Positions 22,251-33,764 are shown, numbered from the stretch's first letter. The stretch is DNA of 64,000 nucleotides from Lunularia cruciata (GCA_948567375.1 OX419760.1:31062001-31126000), one strand, 5' to 3'. Notes: a model not told the origin generated them from the sequence alone. Numbers and translations are program-made.

Positions 22251-22586
22251 TTGCCTTGTCACATGCGTATCCATCATATCTTTCATGTTTCCAAGTTAAA
22301 ACCCTTTGTTCCTAACTCCTCTTCCTTTTCCTCTCGAGTCCAACCTCCCCCTCTTCCTATCCTTATCAATGATCATGAGGAGAATGAAGTTGATCGTATC
22401 CTTGCGCGTTGCCATATTCAACAAGGCCGTCGTCAACATACGAAGTACAAGGTCCTTTGGAAAGGGTATCCTCTTCATGATGCCACATGGGAACCTCTTT
22501 CTCACCTCCAAAATGCACAAACTACCATCCAAGAATTGGAAGCTTCATTTGCAACGAGGATGCCACCAACTAGGTACGAGAGAATA
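22251..22586 (+). pseudogene. Element A chromodomain-containing tail
   Basis: Open to 22652. Residues about 44-100 read NEVDRILARCHIQQGRRQHT, KYKVLWKGYPLHDATWEPL and SHLQNAQTTIQ, the three-strand plus helix pattern of a chromodomain, including the W-x-G and TWEP signatures. It marks A as a chromovirus. The frame runs on into the 3' LTR only because of a lost stop. Confidence 0.9.
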
Positions 22587-23011
22587 TGTAACAATTTGGA
22601 GTTTAGCGACAAAGTTAGTTGGGCTTACAAAGTAACACATAAGACAAATTAGTCTAGAATATTATGGAAGTACCTAGAAAGCTTCTTGGAAGCTTCCTGG
22701 CTAGCTTAGCTTGCACCTCAAGTAAGTAGCTTCTAGAAGGAAGCTTCTAGACTCTTCCATCTAGCTTAGCTTGCACGCCAAGTAGGCGGCTTCTAGAAGG
22801 AAACTTCTTGAGAAACTTCCTAGTTAACTTGGCTTGCACTCTAAGAAAGCGGCTTGAGGGAGCTTCTTGAGAAGCTTCTCAAAGGCCTTGTATGCTACCT
22901 TTAAATGCCAAAGCCAAAGCTCATGCTAGGCATTTGGAGTTTTCCCTCATTCAAGTGTCCCAATGTGAGTTTCTATTCTCCTAATTCTCTCCTTGGATTT
23001 GATCTTTTACA
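22587..23011 (+). repeat. 3' LTR of element A
   Basis: 425 bp, TGTAACAATTTGG to GATCTTTTACA. Compared with the 5' LTR it has a 14-bp insertion around the second heat-shock block (TTCTAGAAGGAAGC) and scattered substitutions. Confidence 0.93.
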
Positions 23012-23016
23012 ATGAT

Positions 23017-25400
23017 CACTTGTTGTCCCAAGAGGTAATGCTTCCATACCTTGGTAGCATATACCATTGCAAGTTGTTCTTGATCTCAAGCAAAGTAATC
23101 CCTTTTAGTTTTATTTAGTCAATGAGACACAAAGGTAATGGGATGCAATCCATATGGGACAACATATGCAACATATCTTACTGCAACATGACTCCAATTG
23201 CAAAGCTAGAAGCATCAAAATCAACCACAAAAGATAGTTAAGGATCACAGGGTTGAAGAATAGGTCTTGAAGATATCATATGTTTTAGCTTCTGGAATGC
23301 TTCTTCATGCTTGGTGGTCCATTGAAAGTTCAAGTTCTTTCCCAAGAGATCTATCAATGGTGCAACCACATGAGCATAATAATGACTGAATTGCTGATAA
23401 AAACTAACCAATCCACTAAATGCCCATACTTCTATAGCATCCTTTGGAGTAGGCCAATTAGTAATGGTCTTGATTTTCTCTTCTTCCATCTTGATCCTCT
23501 CCGATGAGATCTTGTGATCCAAGAAGGTAAATTCCTTCTACCAAAAGGCACACTTCAACTCCTTATAGTAAAAGTTACACTATTGTAGTCATCTTAAGAC
23601 TTCTTGCATGTGATTCATGTGTTCTACCTCTATCTTGCTACAAATTAAGATATTATCCAAGAACACCACAATGTATTGATCTAATAGTCCATCCAACACA
23701 AGATGCATTTAATCTATTTGAGCAATAATGAGCCCAAAAGGTAGAATTTTCCACTCAAAATGCCCATACTTTATGCAAAAAGCAATCTCTTGCACATCCT
23801 CCCTATCAATCAGGATTTACCAATAGCTGCTACAAAGATCCAACTTAGAGAAGAACTATGCTCCACTCAATTGATCAAGCAAGTCATCAATTTGAGGCAA
23901 GAGATATGCATTCTTCATTGTTTGTTTATTGAACCTCCAATAGTCAATACAAAAACAAAGTACTCCATCCTTCTTTGAAACAAATAGTACCGGTGCTCCC
24001 TAAAAAGATGTACTATGTTGGATGAAATTCTTCTCCAACAACTCCATAAGTATTGTTTGTAACTCCTCCAACTCCTTTGGTGAGAGCCGATAAATTGGTC
24101 TACTCATTGGAGCAATCCTTGGCAATAATTCAATCTTGAAGTGCATACCACGATAAGAGGGTAATCCTTTTGGTAGATCAACTAAAAACATGTCCATAAA
24201 CTCTTGAACTATTTGATCAACCATTACTTGATGAGGTTCCTAACTCTCCTCAAATTCTCCTTGTGCAATCAGCTTGATCAATACCATGAAATAGACTTAT
24301 CCTCCTCCACACCTTGCTCTATGGCTGCTTCATGGACAAACTTCTCATCTACGGACTCATCTCTCTTAAAAGCTTGCTCTATGGTTACCTTCTTGACAAA
24401 CTTCCCATCTTGGGATTGAGTATTCTTAGGTGTCTTACTTAGAGGTGCCAAACAATCTAAACAAAAATTCCTACCTTAGTGTTATGCTTGAATTTATTGT
24501 CGGTTCCAATCAAATTGAACCTTATGACAGTCAAGCCAAGGTAGACCTAGAATAAAATCATAGTGTAGAGGTGCCACTACAAACCTCATACACTCCAAAT
24601 ACTCTTTCCCAACCTTGAAGGTAATAAGACGCAAGGTATGGAATGCATACTCCTTTCTACCATCCGCCATCATCAATCTATTTCCAATTACTAGCTTGAT
24701 AGGAATAAGTAATTCCTTTGCTAATTGTATGGACAAGTAATTTTTTGAACTTCTTGAATCAACTAAATCCTACAACTATGATCAGATATCATACCTTGCA
24801 AGTGAAGCAAACTTGCAAAAGTTGAGCTTTCGATCCCATTGAAACTAATCAAGTTCCCAATATGTGATTCAAAATCTCATATTGGTATTCCTCGTTTCCC
24901 TAATCATTTTGCTCCACAAACTCCATCTGGGCAACTTGTCAAGATTTTCCATTCTTGAGTGGATATTCAATGATAGGATATCCAATTTGGCAACAATAGA
25001 AACATGAACTATTCTATCATAATTTTTCTCTATCTGTAGTGCCAAGTGGTCTTTGTTGAATGACATCAATCTCCATTGGTACTAGCTCCTCCACTCATGT
25101 GTAGTGTATTGGTAGGTTTTGCGGAGGTCAAGGTCAAGACCAAGTTGTTGCAACCAAGGAATCAAAGTGTTTTGCCAACCGCATGGTTTCCTCCAAGTGT
25201 TGTGGCTCTTGTATAGTTATCTCTAATTTGGTTTGTGATTTCAAGCGCCTCACAAATTGATCTAGAGCTTCAACTTTTAGTATATCTAGAATTTGCATGA
25301 TGGTGTTTTGGAATTTTGTGATGTAACTTCTTATAGAGCCAATTGCTTCAACTCCGCCAACCTATCTCATGTGGCACTTATAGTTTGAAATTGATCAATT
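23017..25400 (-). pseudogene. Element A' gag, protease, RT and RNase H part
   Basis: Minus-strand open stretches follow element order. Gag tail 25069-24869 is homologous to the same region of A. Protease 24736-24494 (MSIQLAKELLIPIKLVIGNR, HYDFILGLPW) lacks a readable DSG site. RT N-terminus 24224-24000 reads DLPKGLPSYRGM, and RT thumb 23522-23238 reads HKISSERIKMEEEKIKT. RNase H sequence runs into the A insertion at 23017. Several frameshifts and stops. Confidence 0.9.
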
Positions 25401-25543
25401 ATTGCACTTTGCCCAAAGCGTGAGATGATGAATTGTATGAAATGATGTTGGGTAGTACTTGGATGCAAAAATCCCAATAGTTTGGTGGAAATGGATTTGA
25501 TGGTACATAAATTCTATCTATCCCATTCTTGTTCTAATACTAA

Positions 25544-25956
25544 TGTAAAAGACCCAAGACCAAGGAGTGAAATAGGAGAATGGAAGATCACATTGGGATA
25601 CTTGAATGAGGGAAACTCTGAATACCTAGCATGAGCTTTGGCTTTGGTATGATAGGGAGCATACAAGGCTCTTGAGAAGCTTCTCAAGAAGCTTCCATGA
25701 GCCGCTTTCTTGGAGTGCAAGCCAAGTTAAGCAAGAAGCTTCTTGTAGAAGTCGTCTACTTGGTGTGCAAGCTTAGCTAGTTGGAAGCTTCTAAAAGCTT
25801 CCTTCTGAAAGCTATTTATTTGGGGTGCAAGCTAAGCTAGTTGAGAAGCTTCCTAAGAAAATTCTTAGATACTTCTAAAATATTTTAGGTTAATTTGGCC
25901 TATTTGCTACTTCATCGGTCTTAACTAACTTCATTGCTAAACTCCATATTGTTACA
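25544..25956 (-). repeat. 5' LTR of element A'
   Basis: 413 bp in minus orientation from TGTAACAATATGG to CTTTTACA. Contains GAAGCTTCTC heat-shock-type blocks. The primer site after it (25531-25542) has decayed to TAGTATTAGAAC. Confidence 0.92.
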
Positions 25957-25961
25957 ACTAG

Positions 25962-26009
25962 GCTGTATAAGATCTAAGACGTCCATTTTACCCTCAAAAG
26001 CCAACATGA
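25962..26009. other. Fragment of element D between two insertions
   Basis: A ~50-bp stretch between the A' target duplication and the next solo LTR; by position it continues element D. Confidence 0.4.
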
Positions 26010-26740
26010 TGTAATATCAATAGCTAGACAGATAATCTAGAGATGAAATTTGGTTTGGTAATATATTGAAGGATGTTATACATGATGGACTAAGTGGATT
26101 AGATAGAGATATCACCAAAAGAATATTTCTACTAATAGACTAGAAATCAAAATATGCTTGGAAACTTTTGAATCAATAGCTAGGCATATGATCTAGAGAT
26201 GAAACCTGAGGTGGTGATATCTAGAAGGATGATACACAAGATGGAGAAAGTAGATCAGATAGAGGTATCATCAATAGAGCACTTCCACTAATAAGGCAAA
26301 AGCCAAAATAGGCCTGTAAAATTTAGAGGTAATTTTTGAGGCCTAAACAGATGAAAATGTGTACATTCTCTCCCCCCAACAAAGGAAAGGCTGGCCTTTC
26401 CTTCCTCTTGGTTTGTTTCGTTGAGACCTTTCAAACAATAACTCACTCACTTGATTATGAGATTCTTACAAGAAGATTCTATAAAATATTCCCTCCAATC
26501 AAAGCCTATTTGACTAACCAGATGGGACCAAGACCAACATGTCTCCCATCCAAGCAAGTAATCTAAGGGTGGAGCTTGTTGACATGTCACCTATCCATGT
26601 ACTTAATCTGATGGTGGAGCTTCCTTGGAGGAGATCCTCTTTGACTATATAATAAAGAGAAGGTAATCCCTTGGGCATAAGAGTTTGAATGTGGATTTCA
26701 TGTTTTCTTTATTGTGTTTTTGTATCTTCAAAATATTACA
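26010..26740 (+). mobile_element. Solo LTR, B family
   Basis: 731 bp from TGTAATATCAATAGC to AATATTACA, matching the B LTR including its internal ~157-bp tandem repeat and TATATAATAAAG promoter. Flanks CATGA and TATGG could be a decayed target duplication. No primer site or internal sequence follows. Confidence 0.85.
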
Positions 26741-27077
26741 TATGGTGTGGTGCACTCTACTACACTCTAGAAGAAGTAACAACTTTGGATGAGGTCTCCC
26801 TACCAAATCTAGATATCACTACTCTCATTTTTACCATGTTGAGCTCAATGCACTCAACCAAACTAAAGACCACCGCCAAAGTAGGTGAGGTAGCATGTAA
26901 CAATGTAGCATCATGTACTCTATATCAAAATTTGTTATTTAGGATTCCATACCAAAACTAGACTACTTGGGCCTCAATAACTCATTAAGTGAAATTGATA
27001 GCCATCTCATGTGAGTGTATGCCTTGCATAGGCTTTCTCCAACCTTCCACTAGAACTCCTACAAACTTTGAAGCTTG
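26741..27077. other. Unresolved degraded sequence
   Basis: Sequence between two B-family LTRs; a plus-strand frame 26689-26961 is open but starts in the LTR and matches nothing. Possibly more of element D gag on the minus strand. Confidence 0.3.
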
Positions 27078-28395
27078 TGTAATATTGTAAGGATAGGAGA
27101 ACTTACAAGAAAAACAAAAGAGAAGAAACACAAAGCTTCACCCTCAGTACTCCAGTGCCTCAAAGGAGCACTTTGTCTTTATTATATAGCAAAGAGTGTT
27201 CATTCAAAAGAAACTCTACCCTTGGATCAAATATATGGATTGGTGACATGTCAATGAGCTCCACCTCTAGACTAGTTGCATGCATGAGTGACATGTCAAT
27301 TCTTGTCCTATTTGGTGGGTCAAACAATGTTTGACCAAAGGGAATCTTTAGAGAATTTCAAAATTACATGGGTGAGGTACCATTGTATAACTCACAATGT
27401 GAGGAATGCCAACTCTAACTCCCAACACAAGAGATGGAGGTGGGGGAATTTTCACCTTGTTGAGACCTAATCTATCTATTTAGGCCTCTAAAATTGGCTC
27501 TAAAGTTTTCAAGCTATTTTTGACTCTTGCGCTATTAGTAGAAATACTCTTTTGGTGACACCTCCAAATGATCTACTTAGTTGTAATACCAAGAGCTAGC
27601 CATATGATCTTGATATGAAATTTGGTTTGGTAATATCTGGAATGATGTTATACATGATGAACAAAATAGATCCAATAGAAGTATCACCAAAAGAGTACTT
27701 CTACAAATATGGTAGAAATTGAAATAGACTTGAAAACCTTAGAACCAATAGTTAGATATATGATTTAAATGTGAGAATTAGTTTGGTAACATCTGGAAGG
27801 ATGTTACACATGATGGAATAAATAGATTAGAAAGAGGTATCACCAAAAGAGGACTTCTTCTAATAGAGAAGGAACCGAAATATGCTTGAAATCTTTGAAG
27901 GCAATTTTGGAAGCCTAATCGGATGAATTAGACCTTGAAAATGTTTACGTTTCCCCACAACAATAAAGAGGTTGGTCTTCCCTCCCTCTTGGTTTGTCTT
28001 GTTGAGAGCTTTCCAATGGTACCTCACCCACGTGATTATGAGATTCCTACAAGAAGATTCCCTAAAAGATTCCCTTTGATCAAAGCTTGTTTGACCAACC
28101 AGATAGGATCAGGACCAACATGTAACCCGTCTAAGTAAGTAATCCAAGGGTGGAGCTTGCTGACATGTCACATATCTAGGTGCCTAATCCTATGGTGGAG
28201 CTTCCTCGAAGGAGATCCTCCTCTATATAATAAAGCAAAGGTGCTCCTTTGGGCCATCGGATGCTTGTGTGAAATTTATGTTTTTTCTCTTCTCTTGTCC
28301 TTAGATTATTACAGTCCATCATATATAATATCATTCCAAATGTTACCAAGCCAATTTTCACCTCTAGATAATATGTTTAGCGATTGGTATTATTA
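27078..28395 (-). mobile_element. Reverse-oriented B-family LTR, interrupted
   Basis: 27078-27581 is a minus-strand B LTR (begins TGTAATATTG on the plus strand, the complement of the LTR end, and carries the complement of GGCCTAAA and GATCTACTTAG). The remaining end is found at 28314-28395, running GTCCATCATATATAATATC to TTGGTATTATTA. Between them lies a plus-oriented LTR of the same family. No internal element sequence is attached. Confidence 0.8.
27582..28313 (+). mobile_element. Solo LTR, B family, nested in an opposite-strand LTR
   Basis: 732 bp, TGTAATACCAAGAGC to GATTATTACA, nearly the full B LTR length. It splits the minus-strand LTR at CTTAGT / GTCCATC; only 2 bp repeat at the junction, so the expected 5-bp duplication has been lost or trimmed. 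Confidence 0.85.
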
Positions 28396-29335
28396 CTTGT
28401 CGGTCTGCACTCTTTGGTAATCCTACCTCAAGCACTAGAAGAACTCCACCATGGGGTTGAACCTTGGCATTGCACCACCTCTTGTAGAGGTACCCCTACT
28501 CATAGTAGCACGTCTTCAACTAATGCAATTCCACAAGATACACCAACACTAATATAGAACTTGTGAGTATTTTTGATTTACCCATAGTAACCAAGCCTAA
28601 AGTGATGGAGATGTAGTTTGGAGACCAATATTGTCTCCATAGCTCAATGTCTTCCAAGTGAGCTCTATTAAACTTATGATAGTCATCTATTGGTGGAACC
28701 TCCAAGTGTTAAAACAACTCCTTCTATGTCATGAAGAGTGTGAACAAAGTCAAGTTTTGCATCTATTGCAAATCACATCAATTATCAAATTCTTGGTTGA
28801 AGTCATCCAATTCAATGGTACCCACTATAATAGAGTAGTGCCTGGAGCCTTTGGAAGCCCCATAAATTTCCTCCATATCCTAAAACAATATTGTAAACAC
28901 ACTAGGTGCATTCTCAATTGAATCAACTCTTGTATCAAACTCCGAATCATAGTCACTCTCCTTCCTCATTGGGACCTAAGATACAAGTTTATATCAAGCA
29001 ACACTCCATGTAAACCCACTGTGTATTGTAGTAATATCTCCTCTAGAATGTCCAAAGAGCTTCATCATGACAATGTAACTCAAACAGTAACCGCCAAGTA
29101 TCCCACCATGGATCATCACCAAATGCCATGACCAATTAAACACCTCTCACTAATGTAGCTCTAACTACAACAACTATACTAGTGGAAAGGGCTACATATA
29201 ACTTACTATCACAACATGAACTCTCATGGCATGAAAATCATCACTCTTACATCATTGGAGAGAAACATAAGTAGTTTGAGTGGTTATCACTCCAACCTCA
29301 ATATCAAGAGCACAACATTCTAAAGTCAATGCACA
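28396..29335 (-). pseudogene. Retroelement gag-like remnant, probably element D
   Basis: Minus-strand sequence has short coding-like runs, e.g. RKESDYDSEFDTRVDSIENA near 28960-28900, YGAPKAPGTTLL near 28860-28830, MTIISLIELTWK-like sequence near 28690, and the open stretch 28705-28520. Stops interrupt all. Orientation and position fit the upstream gag of element D, but no diagnostic motif is intact. Confidence 0.35.
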
Positions 29336-30088
29336 TGTAATACCAAGAGCTAGCCATATGATCTAGATGTGAAATTTGGTTTGGTAACATCTGGAATGAT
29401 GTTATACATGATGGTCAAAATAGATCAGATAGAAATATCACCAAAAGGGTACTTCTACTAATAGGGTAGAAAACCGAAATAGATTTGAAAACCTTAGAAC
29501 CAATAGCTAGACATATGATTTGAAGGTGAGAATTGGGTTGGTAACATCTAGAAGGATGTTACACAGGATGGACTAAATAGATCAGAAAGAGGTATCACCA
29601 AAAGGGGACTTCTACTAATAGAGTTGGAACCAAAATATGCTTGAAATCTTTGAAGGCAATTTTGGAGGCCTAAACGGATGAATTAGGCCTCAAAAATGTG
29701 CAAATTTCTCTCTATCAAAGGATAGTTTGGCCTTCCCTCCCCCTTGATTTGTCTCATTGAGAGCTTTCCAATGGTACCTCACCCATGTGATTTTGAGATT
29801 CTTACAAGAAGATTCCCTAAAAGATTCCCTCCGGTCAAAGCTTGTTTGACCAACCAGATAGGACCAGGACCGACATGTCACCCATCCAAGTAAGTAATCC
29901 AAGGGTGGAGCTTGCTGATATATCACCGATCTATGTACCTAATCCTATGGTGGAGCTTCATTGGAGGAGATCCGCTTTGCCTATATAATAAAGAGAGTGT
30001 GCTCCTTTGGAGCATCGGAGTTTGAGTGTGAAAGGGTGTGTTCTTAGGGTGTGTTTCTTTTTAGGTTTCCTATCCTTGGAGTATTACA
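29336..30088 (+). repeat. 5' LTR of element B with internal tandem repeat
   Basis: 753 bp, TGTAATACC to GTATTACA. The first half contains two diverged ~157-bp units (from about 29351 and 29508), each with TAGCCATATGAT or TAGACATATGAT, GGTTGGTAACATCT or similar, and TATCACCAAAAGG. A TATA-like CTATATAATAAAG is at 29981-29993. Confidence 0.92.
29982..29989 (+). promoter_or_regulatory. TATA box of element B 5' LTR
   Basis: TATATAAT about 100 bp before the LTR end; the same motif is kept in the 3' LTR (43635) and in the solo copies. Confidence 0.65.
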
Positions 30089-30089
30089 A

Positions 30090-30101
30090 TGGTATCAGAG
30101 C
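30090..30101 (+). other. Primer binding site of element B
   Basis: TGGTATCAGAGC one base after the LTR, identical to that of element A. Confidence 0.92.
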
Positions 30102-30211
30102 AGGTGTTGTCCAAGAGAGCGGATCACCCCTCTTGGAAGAACATGGGCTATTAAGACTGAGTAATTTTGAGGAGAGACATTCTGATGTAATTGGGTGATT
30201 AGGAGGATAGA

Positions 30212-30433
30212 ATGGATGCTCCGGGAGGACAATATCCAATCCCTCGCTTTCCATTCTTGAATCCATTCAACATCAAGATTATATACATTTATCATGAGCA
30301 AGTGAGAGTGTATTTGGTTTTTCACTTCGGAGTAGAGTTCATGGATACAATAATGAATTTGCCAAACCCAGTGATTTTGCTTGTAGTGATTTATGATAGA
30401 GAGTGGGATTTGACAATTTACATTTCTTTGTGA
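30212..30433 (+). CDS. Leader ORF 1 of element B (73 aa)
   Basis: Intact ATG-started frame, 110 nt after the primer site and before gag. Its second half reads VFHFGVEFMDTIMNLPNP then VILLVVIYDREWDLTIYISL. It matches the leader ORF of element A (HFG-x-D-FM-x-x-I ... P-x-x-L-x-VV-x-Y-x-x-x-W) and more distantly those of element C. It ends TGATG, overlapping the next ORF by one base. Function unknown. Confidence 0.6.
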   Translation: MDAPGGQYPIPRFPFLNPFNIKIIYIYHEQVRVYLVFHFGVEFMDTIMNLPNPVILLVVIYDREWDLTIYISL

Positions 30434-30564
30434 TGGATTTGAATGTCCCAAATCCTTTCCCTTTTAACACTCAAGTAGAAATTTGTTATGTAGTGAGACC
30501 AAAAGTGATGTTTAGGGATTTCGTGGTCAGGAATTTGGTGAGGAAAATTACCAACAAGTGGTAG
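30433..30564 (+). CDS. Leader ORF 2 of element B (43 aa)
   Basis: Starts at the ATG inside the TGATG overlap with leader ORF 1 and ends at TAG. It contains VPNPFPFNTQVEICYVV and is basic near its C-terminus. Overlap of stop and start suggests either reinitiation or a frameshifted longer leader protein. No recognised domain. Confidence 0.4.
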   Translation: MDLNVPNPFPFNTQVEICYVVRPKVMFRDFVVRNLVRKITNKW

Positions 30565-30670
30565 CTTCTGAGGTCCCAATGGTAGTTCCAATAGTTTGTG
30601 CGCCCTCTAGAGTGATCGTATTAACTCTCTATTGAAGTTTAGGGTATAGCAATCGAGTGTTACAAGAACC

Positions 30671-31830
30671 ATGGATCCGTAGTTGCAAGAGTTGGTGCAA
30701 GGAATGCAGGGGATGTTGAACAAATTTCAAGAGATTAAGATGACCATGGAGGTGTTACAAAGTCAAATGTAGACCCTCAAGAATGATCAAGCAATGCAAG
30801 AAGAAGAGCCATCTCAAAATCCAATACCTGCGACTGAAGTACTTGGAGAGGCACCCGGCCTACAAACCCTATCAATGATGAAGCCACATTACTACTCCGG
30901 ATGAAGAAGACATGCAACATTGAGCCTTACAAGGGGCAGCGTATGATGGGAGTAATGGAGAACTAGATCTCGAGAATGAATCAATATTTTTGGTTATTCT
31001 CAATAGAGATCACCGAGCATGCTACAAGCGTGTTTGCATGTGGGTACTTGAACAATAAAGCCCTCACATGGTAAGACGCTTGAGAACGATCCATGTTGGC
31101 CGAGAGAAGGGAGGTCACATGGACAACAATGCAAGAAGGATTGCTGAAGAATTTCCAATCAGTGGATTCTGTGTAGATGGTCCGGATCTGACTATGGGGA
31201 TTGAAACAAAAGAACAGCATACAAGAGTATGTGGAGGCATTTCTGGATCTACAAGTCGTAATAACCGACTTGAGTCTAGCAGAGGCTCTCGACAATTTCA
31301 AATGAAGGTTGAAGGAGCGGATTTGCCAAGAAGTCATGGTGCAAAATCCTCGCATGGTATTTGAAGCCATTGCTTGTGCATAAAGAATAGCAAGAGTATT
31401 AGGTGGAGGTGAAGGAGTAGTTCCACCTCAACATTATCGGGCAGAAATGTCACCCATGGATGGACTAGTACTGATGGAATTGGGCAACCTTCAGTTTTGA
31501 GACTGAGGAGCACAACCGCTTCAAAGAGAACGAGGACGGGTAGAAGAACAGAGAGAAGGACCTCGAGGAGAACAATGTTGTTGTTACAATTGTGGTTGTA
31601 TGGGGCATATATCTACCAACTGTCATGCTTGACTTCCCAGAGGCCCTCGACCTTCATACAAGCAATCTTTGAACAACATGGAGAGACGCATTGAAGAGGA
31701 GGAGGTGGAAATCACTTCGGAAAACAAAGATCACCCGTAAATGTACCTTGTGGCCTTATTGGCTCAATAAGGAAGCATAAAAGCAAGGGAAGGAAGAAGA
31801 CGAGTGCACAAAGGTATTGAAAGGCAACCT
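30671..31830 (+). pseudogene. Element B gag remnant with zinc knuckle
   Basis: Starts ATG GAT CCG TAG (a Gln codon lost at position 4), then LQELVQGMQGMLNKFQEI, an N-terminal coiled-coil-like segment, and KPHYYSG. Downstream capsid sequence is frameshifted; a zinc knuckle CYNCGCMGHISTNC (Cys-x2-Cys-x4-His-x4-Cys) is intact near 31577-31618. Multiple stops make Gag non-functional. Confidence 0.8.
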
Positions 31831-31835
31831 CACAA

Positions 31836-32597
31836 TTGATTGTAGTGAATGGGGTCCTAGAAGGCAATCCAATGAGAGTGTTAATAGATCTGAGAGCCAT
31901 AGAGAATTTCCTATCTTGCTCTATTGCAATAAGATTGGGAATGGATCTAGAGAGAGATGAGAGTGAAGAAGTAGAGTTACCTAACGGACAAACAAAGAGG
32001 ATTGAATCATTACCCAGGCGGATAACACTCTCTATAGGAAACTATCAAGAAGCAATTGAGTGGCGAGTGATACAATTAGCTCGTTATGATGCAATCTTAG
32101 ATATACCATGGATGGAGCATTACAACCCTATGGTAGATTGGAGGAAGAAAGTAGTGAGAACCCACCAATGGTCGATCATTGGGGTTAAAGAAAAATCACA
32201 TAGGCAAGAATTGCCTCTCTATATCATAGGGACAACAACTATCTGTAAGATTGATAGGTGTTTCATGGGTCTAATAAGAGAAGTCCAGAGTGCACAACTC
32301 GAGGGACAAATTCTTGAGAAATTGAAGGATGTTGTAAATGAGTTTCAAGATGTCTTTCTTGATGGTCTACCTTCAAGATTACCACCAAAAAGGAGAGTAG
32401 ATCATAAAATTGAGACACTCCCGGGGAAGATACCACCCTGTAAGGCCCCATATTGCCTATCACCTCATGAGTTGGAGGAGTGCAAGAATCAAATTGAGGA
32501 TATGCTGCAGAAAGGGTTCATCCAACCCAACATATCACCATATGGGGCTCCGGTTGTTTGTGAAGAAGAAAGACGGTACAATGCGCATGTGCATTGA
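31836..32597 (+). pseudogene. Element B retropepsin and RT N-terminus
   Basis: 253-codon frame (begins with a non-ATG codon). VLIDLRAIENFLS is the protease active site with DSG changed to DLR, followed by LPNGQTKRIESLP and YDAILDIPWMEHYNP. The frame runs into RT with [20 protein letters not shown] and [14 protein letters not shown] frameshift near 32555 moves RT to another frame. Confidence 0.88.
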
Positions 32598-33764
32598 CTA
32601 TCGGGGTCTCAATCAGCAAACAATGAAGAACAAATACCCCTTACCTCGCATGGATGATCTATTCAATCAACTCAATGGAGCAAGACACTTCACCAAACTA
32701 GATTTGCGGAGCAATTACAATCAAATCCAAATTGCAAGGGAGGATGTGTACAAGACTGCCTTTCGAACCAAGTATGGCCACTTTGAGTATCTCATGATGC
32801 CTTTTGGTCTCACCAATGCACCTGCCACTTTCATGAGTCTAATGAATGACATATTTTGTCCATATTTGGATAAGTCTGTCATTGTCTTCTTGGATGACAT
32901 CTTAGTATATAATAGCACGATGACAGAATACAAACAACATCTACAAGAATTCCTCCATATTCTAAGACAGAATCGATTGTGTACAAAAATCTCAAAGTGT
33001 GAGTTTGGCAAGTTTGAAGTAGACTACTTGGGGCATAGAGTAAGTGCAGAGGGTATTCAAGTATTGACAGATAAAATAGAGGTCATTCAAAAGTGGAGTG
33101 CCCCAGAAGATCAGACTCAACTCAAGAGCTTCTTGGGTTTGATGGGATTCTATCATTGATTTGTCAAGGACTTCTCCAAGGTTGCACAACCTTTAACAAC
33201 ACTACTTGGCAAGGGAAAGAAGTGGACATTGGGAACCGCACAAGAGTTGGCCTTTCAAGAATTGAAAGCCGCCTTGCTACATGCACCAATATTGAAGTGG
33301 TATGATCCAAAACGTCCAATCAAGTTGGCTACAAATGCATCAAGCGTAGCAATCGGAGCAGTCCTACAACAAGAGTGGCATGACAGATGGCATCCCATTG
33401 CATATTTCTCTTGAAAGTTGTTACCGGCAGAGCGTAACTACCACACCATAGAATGAGAAAATTTTGTGCCATCGTCCTGGCAACCAAGCATTGGAAGCAC
33501 TATCTGGGCAAGAAGGCATTTGTGGTAGAGACAAACCACAAACCTCTAGTCTACCTCAAGACACAGAAGGATCTATCTCATTGCCAGATTCGATGGGCAG
33601 AGTGGCAACAACGCTTCAACATGACAATCACCTATGTTGAAGGTAAGAAGCAACTTGCATATGCATTCACCCGCATGCCAATGGCAAACAATTTGGTGGT
33701 AGAGGTTCAAATTAACTCTAAATTCTGGCTAGAGATTCTGGCGGCTACAAAAACTAATCCATAG
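32555..33764 (+). pseudogene. Element B reverse transcriptase and RNase H
   Basis: RT blocks: [54 protein letters not shown], and the catalytic [12 protein letters not shown] near 32878-32910, then FLGLMGFYH and a stop at 33159. RNase H follows with LATNASSVAIGAVLQQEW (Asp replaced by Asn at the first catalytic position) and HYLGKKAFVVETNHKPLVY. Only a few stops break it, so this copy is less decayed than A or A'. Confidence 0.92.

Larger units (their letters stand above)
17369..23011 (+). mobile_element. Element A: Ty3/gypsy chromovirus, plus strand
   Basis: A complete but mutated element of 5643 bp: 5' LTR 17369-17779, initiator-Met-type primer site 17781-17792, leader ORF, gag, protease, RT, RNase H, integrase, chromodomain and 3' LTR 22587-23011. 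The flanks are ATGAT at 17364-17368 and 23012-23016, a perfect target duplication inside the RNase H sequence of A'. Gag-pol contains many stops and frameshifts, so it is not autonomous. LTRs differ by a 14-bp indel and scattered substitutions, so it is older than element C. Confidence 0.95.
15254..25956 (-). mobile_element. Element A': minus-strand chromovirus split by element A
   Basis: Two 413-bp LTRs, 25544-25956 (5') and 15254-15666 (3'), bracket minus-strand gag, protease, RT, RNase H, integrase and chromodomain remnants. Flanks ACTAA (15249-15253) and ACTAG (25957-25961) are a target duplication with one change. The 5' LTR is followed by a decayed primer site TAGTATTAGAAC (from TGGTATCAGAGC by transitions). 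The leader and gag N-terminus are largely deleted near 25.4 kb compared with element A. Element A interrupts its RNase H domain. Without that insert it is about 5.05 kb. Confidence 0.9.
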
